A stretch of 64,000 nt of DNA from Flavobacteriia bacterium (GCA_016183815.1 JACPDW010000007.1:62001-126000), one strand, 5' to 3'. Positions 43,079-52,309 are shown, counted from the first letter of the stretch. Notes: generated by a model from the sequence alone, not told the origin. Translations and numbers: made by a program.

Positions 43079-44796
43079 CAAAAACACTACTTCTTTTTTC
43101 TATTATATTTTTGTTGTTTTCTTGTTCGACAAGTAAAGGAACAAAGCCAACCACTAGTTCTACTCCAATACAACAGAAATCAGATTTTTCTTACATAGAA
43201 AAGACACATAAAGCAATGCGTCATAGGTTATTAGGTCAATTACAAGAATCTATTAAAGCGTACGAAGAATGTTTGTCAATTAACCCAAAAGACGATGCTG
43301 TTTATTACGCATTATCTGGATTATATTTACAAAATCAACAATTACAAAAATCTTCATTTGCAATTGAACAAGCGACAAAACTAGACCCAAAAAACAAATG
43401 GTATTTACAAGAATTGGCTTATATGCAATACGATAGAGGGTTGTATAAAGAGGCAACAAAAAGTTTTAAAAAATTAATTGACTTAGACGATAGAAATGTG
43501 GAATGGTTGTTTTCCTATACCGATTGTTTGATTAAACAAAATGACATTAGCTCTGCACTAAAAATTCTTGATAAATTGGAAAACGAGTTGGGAAAAACTC
43601 CCGAATTGAGTATAGAAAAATTTAAAATGTATCGTTCAATTCGTCAAGATGAAAAAGCAGTAAATGAATTGACTACTGCTCTTTTAGAGTTTCCAAACGA
43701 CATACAACTTTTAGCCAATTTAGTGGATTATTATTTTGAAAAAAAGCAAGATCAAAATGCTTTTGACTACCTCATTTTATTAGCTCAAAACGATCCTGAG
43801 AATGGAAATGCACATTTGGCTTTAGCACAATATTACGATAGAAAAGGCAATAAATCCAATTCTTATTCGGAACTTAAAAAAGCATTTGTTTGTGAAGACA
43901 TAGCAATCGACACCAAATTAAAAATTATTTTAAGCATGTACGATTTACAGTTTAAACTTGATGCAGAAATGTTTGATCTCATTAATATTTTAGTAGATAA
44001 AAACCCTAACAACTCAAAAGTGTTTACAATTAGAGGTGATTTTTATATGAAAGAACAAAAAAATGAGGAAGCATTGTCTGATTATAAAAAAGCACTTGAT
44101 TTTGATCAAAGTAAATACATAATTTGGGAGCAAGTTTTAATCATGCTTTATCAAAAACAAGATTATACTTCTTTGTATGAAACAAGTAAAAACGCCTTGA
44201 TATATTTTCCTGTAATGCCAAAAATTTATTACTTTTATTCTGTTGCTTCCAATCAATTAAAATTCTATCAAGAAACCGTTGATAAAATTGATGCAGGAAT
44301 TGAATTGTTAGCCAATGATCCTTCTTTAAAAGCGGAAATGCTTGCTCTTAAAGGAGATGCTTACTTTGGCTTAAAAAACATTAAAGACGCAAAAAGTTCT
44401 TATGAAGAAGCACTTATTATTGAAAACCAAAATATATTATTAAAAAACAATTACGCTTATCGTTTAGCACTTGCTAATGAAGACTTAGAAAAAGCAGAAA
44501 ATCTAATTAAAAGTGTGTTAAATAAAAACCCAAATGAATCACATTTTATAGATACTTATGGATGGGTTTTGTTTCAACAAAAAAAATATCAAGACGCTCA
44601 AATCCAATTTGAAAAAGCTTTAGAATTAAAGGCAAATGATAAACATTTAATTGAACATTATGGTGACGTACTTTTTAAATTAGGAAAAACGTCAGAAGCA
44701 GTTCAACAGTGGATTAAAGCAAAAGAAATGGGCTCAACTAATTTAAAATTAGAAGAAAAAATTAAAAACAAAACCTATTATGATCCGATTTATTAG
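43075..44796 (+). CDS. TPR lipoprotein in the envelope operon
   Basis: 573 residues. Lipoprotein signal TLLLFSIIFLLFSCST (lipobox FSC, Cys about 17). The rest is about fourteen TPR units (for example ESIKAYEECLSINPKDDAVYYALSGLYLQNQ, FIDTYGWVLFQQKKYQDAQIQFEKALELKANDKHLIEHYGDVLFKLGK). Four-base overlap upstream and 17-base overlap downstream tie it to the nucleotidyltransferase and DUF4292 genes. Probably an outer-membrane-anchored scaffold on the periplasmic side. Confidence 0.92.
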   Translation: MTKTLLLFSIIFLLFSCSTSKGTKPTTSSTPIQQKSDFSYIEKTHKAMRHRLLGQLQESIKAYEECLSINPKDDAVYYALSGLYLQNQQLQKSSFAIEQATKLDPKNKWYLQELAYMQYDRGLYKEATKSFKKLIDLDDRNVEWLFSYTDCLIKQNDISSALKILDKLENELGKTPELSIEKFKMYRSIRQDEKAVNELTTALLEFPNDIQLLANLVDYYFEKKQDQNAFDYLILLAQNDPENGNAHLALAQYYDRKGNKSNSYSELKKAFVCEDIAIDTKLKIILSMYDLQFKLDAEMFDLINILVDKNPNNSKVFTIRGDFYMKEQKNEEALSDYKKALDFDQSKYIIWEQVLIMLYQKQDYTSLYETSKNALIYFPVMPKIYYFYSVASNQLKFYQETVDKIDAGIELLANDPSLKAEMLALKGDAYFGLKNIKDAKSSYEEALIIENQNILLKNNYAYRLALANEDLEKAENLIKSVLNKNPNESHFIDTYGWVLFQQKKYQDAQIQFEKALELKANDKHLIEHYGDVLFKLGKTSEAVQQWIKAKEMGSTNLKLEEKIKNKTYYDPIY

Positions 44797-45592
44797 TCTA
44801 TTATTTATAGGTTTAGTTTTATTCCTTTTTTCCTGTTCAAAAAAGATATTGGGAGAAAATTTAACAAAAATTGATCGAAAAAAAACCCATGAACTTGTCA
44901 ATGCTTTAGACAGCATGTATGTAAAACAACCTTCCTCTTTTTATACAAAAATATCAACCAAATATAAAGACACCTCTATGCAAATTAGTTTTAAAACTTC
45001 TGTTAGAGTTAAGAACGATAGTGCTACAAGTGCTTTAATAACTTATTTAGGATTACCTATTTATCAGTCAATTGTTACAAAAGACTCCCTTACCATTGTT
45101 GACAAACGTTCCAAATGTTATATTAAAACTAAACTTCACTTTATAAAAGAGAATTTTGGTGTCAATTTTGATTATAAAAATATTGAAGAATTATTGTTAG
45201 GACTGCCGATTGGCTATGACATTAATCAAAAATATTTTCAAATTCATAATCCCTATCAGTATATCGTCTCTTCTCATCGAAAAAGAGAGATAAAAAAATC
45301 AGACAAAAAAGAAAAAATGCAAGATGACATCATTATTAAATATTATTTAAATAGTGACTTACAAACGTTACAAAAAACAGAAATTGAAAGTAAAGAAGAT
45401 TCAACTTCAATTGTTATACATTATTTAAATAGACAAAACATTGAAAATATTAACGTTCCAGAAGAAGTAAAAATTGAAATAATTGCCCCACGAAATACTA
45501 TTTTGGTTGAAATGAATTATGACAAAGTAGAAATCAATCAAATACAAGAGTTTATCCTAAATATTCCCGAAAAATATGGTGAATGTAAATAG
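44780..45592 (+). CDS. DUF4292 lipoprotein (LolB-like fold)
   Basis: 270 residues. Lipoprotein signal ISLLFIGLVLFLFSCSKK (Cys about 19). The mature domain is DUF4292: 'FYTKISTKYKDTSMQISFKTSVRVKNDSATSALITYLGLPIYQSIVTKDSLTIVDKRSKCYIKTKLHFIKENFGVNFDYKNIEELLLGLP', with a beta-barrel pattern similar to LolB/LolA. It may carry lipids or lipoproteins, but that is inference from the fold. Start and stop overlap both neighbours by 17 bases. Confidence 0.9.
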   Translation: MIRFISLLFIGLVLFLFSCSKKILGENLTKIDRKKTHELVNALDSMYVKQPSSFYTKISTKYKDTSMQISFKTSVRVKNDSATSALITYLGLPIYQSIVTKDSLTIVDKRSKCYIKTKLHFIKENFGVNFDYKNIEELLLGLPIGYDINQKYFQIHNPYQYIVSSHRKREIKKSDKKEKMQDDIIIKYYLNSDLQTLQKTEIESKEDSTSIVIHYLNRQNIENINVPEEVKIEIIAPRNTILVEMNYDKVEINQIQEFILNIPEKYGECK

Positions 45593-46817
45593 AATACTGT
45601 TTTTAATTTTCTTCTTTTATTCTGTTGGAGTGATGGCTCAAAAATCAACTGAAAAATTAAGAAAAGAGCAAGAAAGAATTGAAAAAAAAATAAATACCAC
45701 TAAGTCTTTACTTGAAAAAACTAAAACTAGCTCACAAACTACTATTAATGAATTAAAACTGTTAGAAAAACAAATCTCTCTTCGAGAAAATTTAATTCAA
45801 AACTATGACAATCAAATTAAAAGTAACGAATTAAAAATCAAAGAGAAACATATCCACATTCAATTTCTTGAAAACGAACTAAAAACACTTAAAAATGAAT
45901 ATAAAAAATTGTTGCTTTACGCTTATAAAAAAAGAAATAAGTCTGGTCAATTAATGTATTTGTTTTCTTCTTCCTCCTATAATCAAGCGCTAAATAGAAA
46001 AAAATATTTAGATAAACTCGTTATTTTTCAACAAAATCAAAAAAAAATAATACTTCAACATCAAAAGTTATTAAACGATGAAATTAAAGAATTAGAAAAG
46101 GGTAAAAAACAAATTGTTTCTTTGTCTCAAGTTAAAAAACAAGAAAAAGAGTTAATTGTAACAGATAAAAGCAAACAAGAACAAACTTTAAGTAAGTTAA
46201 AAAATGAAGAACAATTTTTGCTGACTAAATTAAGAGAAGACGAAAAACAAAGAGATCAGATAAAAAGGCAAATCGATGAAGCAATACAAAAAGAACTAAC
46301 ATCAAATAAAAACAAGTCTTCCTCTACAACAAAAACAGTTAAAAAAACAAAAACTAAAGAAACATTCGTTGAACCACAAGAGTATGAATTGAACAATTCT
46401 TTCGAAAGCAACAAAGGACGCTTGCCTTGGCCTGTAAGTGGTGGTGCAATAACAGAGCGATATGGTAAAAATTTACACCCAACAATCCCCAATGTTTATA
46501 CAAGTAATAATGGCGTAGATTTTAGTGTGTCTAAAGGGGCCAATGTTAGAGCTGTTTTTGAGGGAGAGGTAAGTAGTGTTTTTACAATCCCTGGTGCTGG
46601 AAAAGTGGTTATTTTAAAACATGGAAATTATCGCACAGTTTATAGCAACTTGCAAGAAGTGTATGTTTCCTTAGGATCAAAGGTAAATACTAAACAATCT
46701 ATTGGTTCATTATTAACACAAGAAAATGAAAATATTTCCGTTTCTCATTTTGAAATTCACCAAGTAATTGGTTCTAATGTTAATCGGATGAACCCTGAAT
46801 TATGGATCGCTAGATAA
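45576..46817 (+). CDS. EnvC-type murein hydrolase activator (degenerate LytM domain)
   Basis: 413 residues. Signal peptide (MVNVNRILFLIFFFYSVGVMAQ), a long coiled coil at about 25-240 (KLRKEQERIEKKINTTKSLLEKTK..., REDEKQRDQIKRQIDEAI), and an M23/LytM domain at about 285-410 (GRLPWPVSGGAITERYGKNLHP...GVDFSVSKGANVRAVFEGEVSSVF...GNYRTVYSNL...HFEIH). The zinc site is broken: the usual HxGvD His is Asn (NNGVD) and the usual YxHL His is Asn (YSNL), so it should not cut peptidoglycan itself but activate amidases, as EnvC does in division together with FtsEX. ftsE lies 13 kb away in this window. Confidence 0.92.
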   Translation: MVNVNRILFLIFFFYSVGVMAQKSTEKLRKEQERIEKKINTTKSLLEKTKTSSQTTINELKLLEKQISLRENLIQNYDNQIKSNELKIKEKHIHIQFLENELKTLKNEYKKLLLYAYKKRNKSGQLMYLFSSSSYNQALNRKKYLDKLVIFQQNQKKIILQHQKLLNDEIKELEKGKKQIVSLSQVKKQEKELIVTDKSKQEQTLSKLKNEEQFLLTKLREDEKQRDQIKRQIDEAIQKELTSNKNKSSSTTKTVKKTKTKETFVEPQEYELNNSFESNKGRLPWPVSGGAITERYGKNLHPTIPNVYTSNNGVDFSVSKGANVRAVFEGEVSSVFTIPGAGKVVILKHGNYRTVYSNLQEVYVSLGSKVNTKQSIGSLLTQENENISVSHFEIHQVIGSNVNRMNPELWIAR

Positions 46818-46823
46818 AATATT

Positions 46824-47876
46824 ATGAAATTTAACTCAAAATTATTAGCAGAAATTTGTAAAACTCCAGGAGCTCCTGGGTTTGAACAAAAAATTCGTGA
46901 ACTTGTTATTAAAGAAGTAAAATCATTGGCAGATCATGTGGAAACAGATAATTTAGGCAATGTTTATTGCTATAAAAAAGGTCAAAAAAGTAAAAAAGTG
47001 ATGGTGGCTGCCCACATGGATGAAATTGGATTTATCGTTACTCATATTGATGATCGAGGATTTATTCGATTTCACACTTTAGGTGGTTTTGACCCAAAAA
47101 CGCTTACCGCACAGAGAGTTATTATACATGGTAAAAAAGATGTAATTGGTGTTATGGCATCTAAACCAATTCATGTTATGACAGACGAAGAAAGAAACAA
47201 AGTAGCTAAATTAAAAGACTATTTTATTGATACAGGTTTAAGTAAAAAAGAAGTTGAGAAATACATTACAATTGGAAATCCTATAACAAGAGAACGAGAA
47301 TATATTGAATTAGGAGATTGTGTAAACTCCAAATCTCTTGACAATAGATTAGCTGTGTTTATTTTAATAGAAACGCTTAAAAAATTAAAAAACACCACTT
47401 TACCTTATGATTTGTATGCTGTTTTTACTGTTCAAGAAGAAGTAGGTATTAGAGGTGCAAATGTCTCTGCTTTGAAAATTAATCCTGATTTTGGCTTTGG
47501 TCTTGATACAACCATTGCTTTTGACCTGCCTGGGGCTTCAAATCATGAAATGATAACCAAACTAAATGAAGGTGTAGCTATTAAAATTATGGATGCTTCA
47601 ACTATTTGTGATTACAGAATGGTTGACTATATGAAAAAAACAGCCGACAAGCATAAAATAAAATGGCAACCAGAAATATTAACAGCGGGAGGCACAGATA
47701 CTGCTGGTGTACAAAGAATGACTAAAGGTGGATCTATTGCTGGGGCAGTATCAATCCCCACAAGACATTTACATCAAGTAATTGAAATGGCACATAAAAA
47801 TGACATTTTAGCAGCAGTTGAGTTACTCACAGTTAGCTTGTCTGAATTAGATACTTACGATTGGTCATTTGTTTAA
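46824..47876 (+). CDS. M42 family metallo-aminopeptidase
   Basis: 350 residues. The M42 glutamyl aminopeptidase/cellulase-M family: 'APGFEQKIRELV' at the start, first metal ligands in 'VAAHMDEIGFIVT' (HxD), the bridging Asp in 'SLDNRLAVFILIE', the catalytic Glu pair in 'TVQEEVGIRGA', and the last His in 'PTRHLHQVIEMAH'. Cytosolic dodecameric peptidase that trims peptides. It follows EnvC by six bases, so it may be read through from that operon. Confidence 0.94.
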   Translation: MKFNSKLLAEICKTPGAPGFEQKIRELVIKEVKSLADHVETDNLGNVYCYKKGQKSKKVMVAAHMDEIGFIVTHIDDRGFIRFHTLGGFDPKTLTAQRVIIHGKKDVIGVMASKPIHVMTDEERNKVAKLKDYFIDTGLSKKEVEKYITIGNPITREREYIELGDCVNSKSLDNRLAVFILIETLKKLKNTTLPYDLYAVFTVQEEVGIRGANVSALKINPDFGFGLDTTIAFDLPGASNHEMITKLNEGVAIKIMDASTICDYRMVDYMKKTADKHKIKWQPEILTAGGTDTAGVQRMTKGGSIAGAVSIPTRHLHQVIEMAHKNDILAAVELLTVSLSELDTYDWSFV

Positions 47877-47880
47877 TAGT

Positions 47881-48945
47881 ATGTCAGGTTCTAGTTTTGG
47901 AAAAATATTTAAATTAACGTCGTTTGGTGAATCCCACGGTCCTGCAATTGGTGGTATAATTGAAGGTTTTCCTCCAAACATTTCTATTGATTTTGAATTT
48001 ATTCAAAATGAATTAAATCGACGAAAAACTGGATTTACCAATTTTAGCAGTTCAAGAAAAGAAAACGATAAAGTACAATTTTTATCGGGCATTTTTGAAG
48101 GAAAAAGTATTGGAACTCCAATTGCCTTTGTTGTCTTTAACGAAGACCATAAACCAAAAGACTACGATTTTTTAAAAAATGCTTACAGACCCTCACATGC
48201 TGATTTTACCTATGAAAAAAAATATGGAATAAGAGATTACAGGGGTGGAGGTAGAGCAAGTGCGAGAGAAACCCTTTCAAGAGTTGTTGGAGGTGCTTTT
48301 TCAAAAATTATTCTTAAAAAAGAAAATATACTCGTAAGGTCTTACGTTGATCAAATTGGGCATATTAAACATACAAATAAAGAAAGTCTTGACTGGGATT
48401 TTGTAGAACAGAATTCAGTACGTTCATCTAATCAAGAGATTTCCAAAGAAATGGAAAAACTTCTATTAGTGATTAAAAAAAACGGGGACACAATTGGTGG
48501 GAGTATCTATTGCGAAATATTGGGCGTTCCCGCAGGATTGGGAGAACCTGTCTTTGATAAATTTCAAGCTGAATTGGCTAAAGCCATGTTGTCTATTCCT
48601 TCGGTAAAAGGTTTTGAATATGGGTCGGGGTTTAATTCTTTAGAAAAAAGAGGATCTGAGTTAAACGACGAATGGAATGCTGATTTTACAACAAAAACTA
48701 ATAATAGTGGCGGAATTCAAGGTGGTATTAGCAATGGAATGCCAATTTATTTTAGAGTTGCTTTTAAACCTGTGGCTACAATTTTTAAAGATCAAAACAG
48801 TGTTGATAAAAACAGAAATGCCATTATTTTAAAATCTAAAGGAAGGCACGATTCCTGTGTTGTTCCTCGTGCAGTGCCAATTGTAGAAGCTATGGCAGCA
48901 ATGCTTACTTTAGATTTTTTACTAAGACAAAAAGTAAATCTTTAA
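47881..48945 (+). CDS. aroC: Chorismate synthase
   Basis: 354 residues from the ATG at 47881 (MSGSSFGKIFKLTSFGESHGPAIGG); a TTG at 47869 lies inside the M42 gene end and is not needed. Last step of the shikimate pathway: EPSP to chorismate with reduced FMN. Motifs: 'GESHGPAIGGIIEG' (His of the active site), 'RPSHADFTYEKKYGIRDYRGGGRASARET' and 'GGIQGGISNG...GRHDSCVVPRAVPIVEAM'. Length normal. The stop is followed by about 120 bases to hpt. Confidence 0.97.
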   Translation: MSGSSFGKIFKLTSFGESHGPAIGGIIEGFPPNISIDFEFIQNELNRRKTGFTNFSSSRKENDKVQFLSGIFEGKSIGTPIAFVVFNEDHKPKDYDFLKNAYRPSHADFTYEKKYGIRDYRGGGRASARETLSRVVGGAFSKIILKKENILVRSYVDQIGHIKHTNKESLDWDFVEQNSVRSSNQEISKEMEKLLLVIKKNGDTIGGSIYCEILGVPAGLGEPVFDKFQAELAKAMLSIPSVKGFEYGSGFNSLEKRGSELNDEWNADFTTKTNNSGGIQGGISNGMPIYFRVAFKPVATIFKDQNSVDKNRNAIILKSKGRHDSCVVPRAVPIVEAMAAMLTLDFLLRQKVNL

Positions 48946-49000
48946 AGTAAAATCAACTTTTGTAAAAAATTTTATGCTCTTAATTTTTTTTAGATCGAAA

Positions 49001-49015
49001 AGTTGTATTACAACT
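49001..49015. repeat. Short palindrome upstream of hpt
   Basis: AGTTGT, ATT, ACAACT: six-base arms about 30 bases before the hpt -7 box, a position where a regulator could act. No protein is assigned. Confidence 0.3.
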
Positions 49016-49043
49016 GATTTCTGTTAATAAATTAAAAATTTAT

Positions 49044-49051
49044 TACCTTTG
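49044..49051 (+). promoter_or_regulatory. -7 box of hpt-adk
   Basis: TACCTTTG, full TAnnTTTG match. It overlaps a possible TTG start at 49049, so translation must begin downstream, at the TTG at 49067. Confidence 0.55.
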
Positions 49052-49066
49052 CAAAAACATCTTACA

Positions 49067-49597
49067 TTGATTCAAATTCACGATAAAAATTTTATTCCAT
49101 TTATAGATAAGCCACAGATACAAAACAAAATTTGTGAAATTGGTAGAGAATTGTCTAATAATTATCAAGGACATGAGTTGGTTTTCATATCCATTCTAAA
49201 TGGGTCATTTATGTTTGCTTCCGATTTAATGAAACAAATTACTATCCCCTGTGAAATCTCTTTTGTTAAAGTGAAATCCTATCAAGGAACAAGCTCCACA
49301 GAAAGAGTAGATGAATTAATTGGCTTAAATACAAACATTGAAAAAAAATCTGTCGTTATTTTGGAAGATATTGTTGATACTGGAATTACAATGAACAAAG
49401 TATATTCATATTTAAATTCATTTAATCCTTCAAGTTTAAAAATTTGTTCTTTATTATTTAAACCAGAAGCATTTAAAGGCAAACACAAACCTGATTTTGT
49501 TGGATTTACAATTCCAAATAAATTTGTGGTCGGTTTTGGTTTAGATTACAACGAAAAAGGTAGAAATTTAGAAGATATTTATCAATTAAAAGAGTAG
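49067..49597 (+). CDS. hpt: Hypoxanthine phosphoribosyltransferase, TTG start
   Basis: 176 residues from the TTG at 49067 (LIQIHDKNFIPFID), which matches where relatives begin. Salvages hypoxanthine and guanine with PRPP. The PRPP loop is 'VVILEDIVDTGITMN', the other conserved loop is 'FVKVKSYQGTSSTERVDELIGLN', and 'FVGFTIPNKFVVGFGLDYNEKGRNLEDIYQL' is the C-terminal base-binding part. No ATG exists near the N-terminus. Two bases separate its stop from adk. Confidence 0.94.
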   Translation: MIQIHDKNFIPFIDKPQIQNKICEIGRELSNNYQGHELVFISILNGSFMFASDLMKQITIPCEISFVKVKSYQGTSSTERVDELIGLNTNIEKKSVVILEDIVDTGITMNKVYSYLNSFNPSSLKICSLLFKPEAFKGKHKPDFVGFTIPNKFVVGFGLDYNEKGRNLEDIYQLKE

Positions 49598-49599
49598 GT

Positions 49600-50175
49600 A
49601 TGCTTAATATTGTTTTATTTGGCCCTCCTGGTGCAGGAAAAGGAACTCAATCAGAAAAAATGATTGAAAAATATAGTTTAATCCATTTATCTACGGGTGA
49701 CATATTTAGAAAAAACATCAAAGAAGAAAGTGAGTTAGGAAAATTAGCAAAAAGTTATATCGACAAAGGTCAATTGGTCCCTGACGAAGTAACTATCAAC
49801 ATGTTAAAACAAGAAGTGAACAATCATTCTAACGCTAAAGGGTTTATTTTTGATGGATTTCCTAGAACAAACAAACAAGCAGAAGCATTAGACACTTTAT
49901 TAAAAGAGTTAAATACCGAGGTTACGCTAATGGTTTCTCTTGAAGTAGAAGAAAATGAGTTAAAACAAAGGTTAATAAAAAGGGCAGAATTAAGCGGAAG
50001 AAGTGACGATGCCGATCCAAAAATCATTCAAAACAGAATTGTAGTTTATCAAAAAGAGACTGCACCAGTAAAAGAATATTATCACAATCAGGGAAAACTT
50101 AAATCCGTTGATGGAATTGGAAGTATTGACGATATTTCTTCAAACATTTTTAAATCCATTGATAATTTTCTTTAA
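49600..50175 (+). CDS. adk: Adenylate kinase
   Basis: 191 residues, the short form without a zinc-binding LID. Makes two ADP from ATP and AMP. The P-loop is 'GPPGAGKGTQ', the AMP site is 'LSTGDIFRKNI' and 'FIFDGFPRTNKQAEAL', and the short LID is 'KRAELSGRSDDADPKIIQNRI'. Co-transcribed with hpt, a common Flavobacteriia pair; the obgE gene that often follows is absent here. Confidence 0.97.
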   Translation: MLNIVLFGPPGAGKGTQSEKMIEKYSLIHLSTGDIFRKNIKEESELGKLAKSYIDKGQLVPDEVTINMLKQEVNNHSNAKGFIFDGFPRTNKQAEALDTLLKELNTEVTLMVSLEVEENELKQRLIKRAELSGRSDDADPKIIQNRIVVYQKETAPVKEYYHNQGKLKSVDGIGSIDDISSNIFKSIDNFL

Positions 50176-50201
50176 CTTTATATTCTAATTTATTTAGCTT
50201 A

Positions 50202-51245
50202 ATGAAGTTTTTTTATGTAATACTATTAATTGTCTGCTCTTTCTTTTTTCTTTTAAAGAAAACAAACTTAAAAGATGATGGCAAATTAAAAGGCGAATGG
50301 ATAGTAGAAAGTGCTATTGAATCTAATTATGATATCTTAAAAATCGGGAATACTTATAATTTTTATGGGGATAGCATCCGAGTTTTTGACAATGGATATC
50401 TATATGGAACTTATGAAGTTATTGAAGATTCTATTTTAGAAATCTACATCAATGGTTACCCTAAAAAAACTTGGGTAATTAGCAAAAAAGCAAATTCTTT
50501 TCATTTTTTTGATTCTGAGTCAAATGTACATTATGTGTTAAAACCTTACGATTCATTTGATTTTTTAGTGTTCATTTTGTTGTTTATTATAGGTTTAATT
50601 AGTATTGCCGTATTAATGGTTGTGTTTGAAAACTTATATGTTTGGATGGTTTCTGTCTCTTGGCCTTCTGTTAAAGCGAGAGTAGTTGAAGCAAAAGTTA
50701 ATGTCAGCAAACATGAGACTTACAAAAAACACGCAGAATTAACTGATTATCAGTTTAAAACGGTTAAAAGAGGACTTTTTGGCTTTGGAGATAAAATAAT
50801 CAGCAAATATTATTCCCCTTATGTAAAATTTGAGTTTATTTACAACAATAAAAAAATTGTAACTGACAATTCTTCTTCCTATAATAAACGTTCGGGAGGA
50901 TACACAGAAAATGAATCCAACGAATGGATAGCAGAATGGAGAAAAAATGGAGTTCCTGTAAGAATAAACCCAAAGGACGCAAAACAAGTTTTTTTCGGTT
51001 GGAAACATTTTCCTTTTGTCTGGACAATACTTTTATTTTTTGTTTTTAATCTTTTATCCATAACTTTTTTTGTTTCTTTAGAAATGATTTTTAAACTTTT
51101 TAATTTAGAGTTTGTAAGAATAAATGGAACAACTTCTGTATTGGTTTTTATCATTCCTGTCACCTTTATTCTTTACTTTATATTGAGCATATTTCTTAAT
51201 TTTTTTCAAAGCAAAAAGGTTATTTCTCAAGAAAAGTTTGAATAA
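50202..51245 (+). CDS. Membrane protein with DUF3592-like segments
   Basis: 347 residues. A first transmembrane helix lies at 1-18, then a lipocalin-like stretch (KGEWIVESAIESNYDILKIGNTYNFYGDSIRVFDNGYLYGTYEV), a helix at about 125-150, a DUF3592-like domain (SWPSVKARVVEAKVNVSKHET...YSPYVKFEFIYNNKKI...VPVRINPKDAKQVFFGW) and two helices near 275-300 and 310-335. The function is unknown. 26 bases after adk, so it may be in the same message. Confidence 0.8.
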   Translation: MKFFYVILLIVCSFFFLLKKTNLKDDGKLKGEWIVESAIESNYDILKIGNTYNFYGDSIRVFDNGYLYGTYEVIEDSILEIYINGYPKKTWVISKKANSFHFFDSESNVHYVLKPYDSFDFLVFILLFIIGLISIAVLMVVFENLYVWMVSVSWPSVKARVVEAKVNVSKHETYKKHAELTDYQFKTVKRGLFGFGDKIISKYYSPYVKFEFIYNNKKIVTDNSSSYNKRSGGYTENESNEWIAEWRKNGVPVRINPKDAKQVFFGWKHFPFVWTILLFFVFNLLSITFFVSLEMIFKLFNLEFVRINGTTSVLVFIIPVTFILYFILSIFLNFFQSKKVISQEKFE

Positions 51246-51307
51246 CTCAAATTCTTTTGTTTAACCTTCATTCTTAAAGCAATAAAATGAATTCAGCAAA
51301 ATAGTAG

Positions 51308-52189
51308 CTATTTTATCATGTTTGCGTCAAAAGAGTTAGAATAAAACCCCGCTTCTTTTTCAAACTTATTATCATAGTAATATTTTGCTCTATTCATTTC
51401 AAAATTATACAGTAGTACTTCGGGTAGATATCTAAAGTCGTAATAAATAAATTTATTGAGTTGATATAAAAAGTTGCTTTTAGTGTTGATATACTTTAAT
51501 GGTTTGTTAAAAAAACTATCGAAAGGAGAAAAATCATTCGCTTGATAAATATGAATAATTTCATGTGAAATTGTTTTAAAATCTGTTTTAATTGGTTCCA
51601 AGAGTACTATTGAACCTGGAAAAGTTGTTGCAATTGCACTTGAGTTAAAAAAAGACAATTTATTATTAGAAAAAATTATTTGCCCTGTTTTAATAGAACT
51701 TTTGAACTCAAATTTTGACTGACTAGCAATCCAAATAGTGTTAAACAATGCGACGGGCATAATTTTATAATTTATTTTTAACTTTTTTAAATAGGAAAAC
51801 TCAATCCTACTAAAACCAATATTTATATGTCCTTTTGTCCAAAAATCTTGATTTGATGCTGCATTATCTTTAATTGATGTACCACAAGCATTTAAAATCT
51901 TTGAACTCCAAATTAAGGTATAATCCTTTTTTGGCTCTGCATATCTTATAATTCTTTTACTTTCAAAAGAAAGATAACCACCTAAAGCTCCTTGTGAAAT
52001 GCCTTTCAATAATACTTTTGACCAGTTTTGTTCTGGATTTTTGTTAATTAACGCACCGACTCCTCCAATTAAAGCTCCAATTCCAATATTATACATGGCT
52101 TCTTTACCATCATTTGTCTTTGGAGCTTGATTAAAAACAGAAAAAGGTATAATCATTAAAATAAATACTATTCTTTTAGTTATAATCAT
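51308..52189 (-). CDS. Exported protein of unknown function
   Basis: 293 residues from the ATG at 52189; a longer start at 52213 would span the -7 box at 52201-52208. Signal peptide IITKRIVFILMIIPFSVFNQ. The mature part contains glycine-rich 'AMYNIGIGALIGGVGALINKNPEQNW' and, near the middle, 'FKTISHEIIHIYQ', a HEIIH sequence that has the form of a zinc-protease HExxH motif. It could be a membrane-associated metallopeptidase-like protein, but no third ligand is obvious. No family named. Confidence 0.78.
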   Translation of the reverse strand: MIITKRIVFILMIIPFSVFNQAPKTNDGKEAMYNIGIGALIGGVGALINKNPEQNWSKVLLKGISQGALGGYLSFESKRIIRYAEPKKDYTLIWSSKILNACGTSIKDNAASNQDFWTKGHINIGFSRIEFSYLKKLKINYKIMPVALFNTIWIASQSKFEFKSSIKTGQIIFSNNKLSFFNSSAIATTFPGSIVLLEPIKTDFKTISHEIIHIYQANDFSPFDSFFNKPLKYINTKSNFLYQLNKFIYYDFRYLPEVLLYNFEMNRAKYYYDNKFEKEAGFYSNSFDANMIK

Positions 52190-52200
52190 AATCTGTTTAC

Positions 52201-52208
52201 CAAAATTA
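52201..52208 (-). promoter_or_regulatory. -7 box of the exported HEIIH protein
   Basis: Minus strand TAATTTTG, full TAnnTTTG match, 11 bases before the ATG at 52189. Used to choose that start. Confidence 0.5.
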
Positions 52209-52286
52209 AACAAATAATATTTAGAATTTTTAATTTATATAACAATTTAAGAACATTTGTTCATTTATAAAATCATTTATTTTGTT

Positions 52287-52294
52287 TAACTTTG
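52287..52294 (+). promoter_or_regulatory. -7 box of the gene pair leading to recF
   Basis: TAACTTTG, full TAnnTTTG match, 15 bases before the ATG at 52310. A TTTG at 52256-52259 is too far for a -33 element. Confidence 0.5.
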
Positions 52295-52309
52295 GTTTTT
52301 CTTTAGTAA

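Noticed and set aside
51298-51314. AAAATAG-TAG-CTATTTT between two convergent genes as a terminator
   Set aside because: Stem is almost all A/T and very short; it also runs into the end of a gene. Too weak to list.
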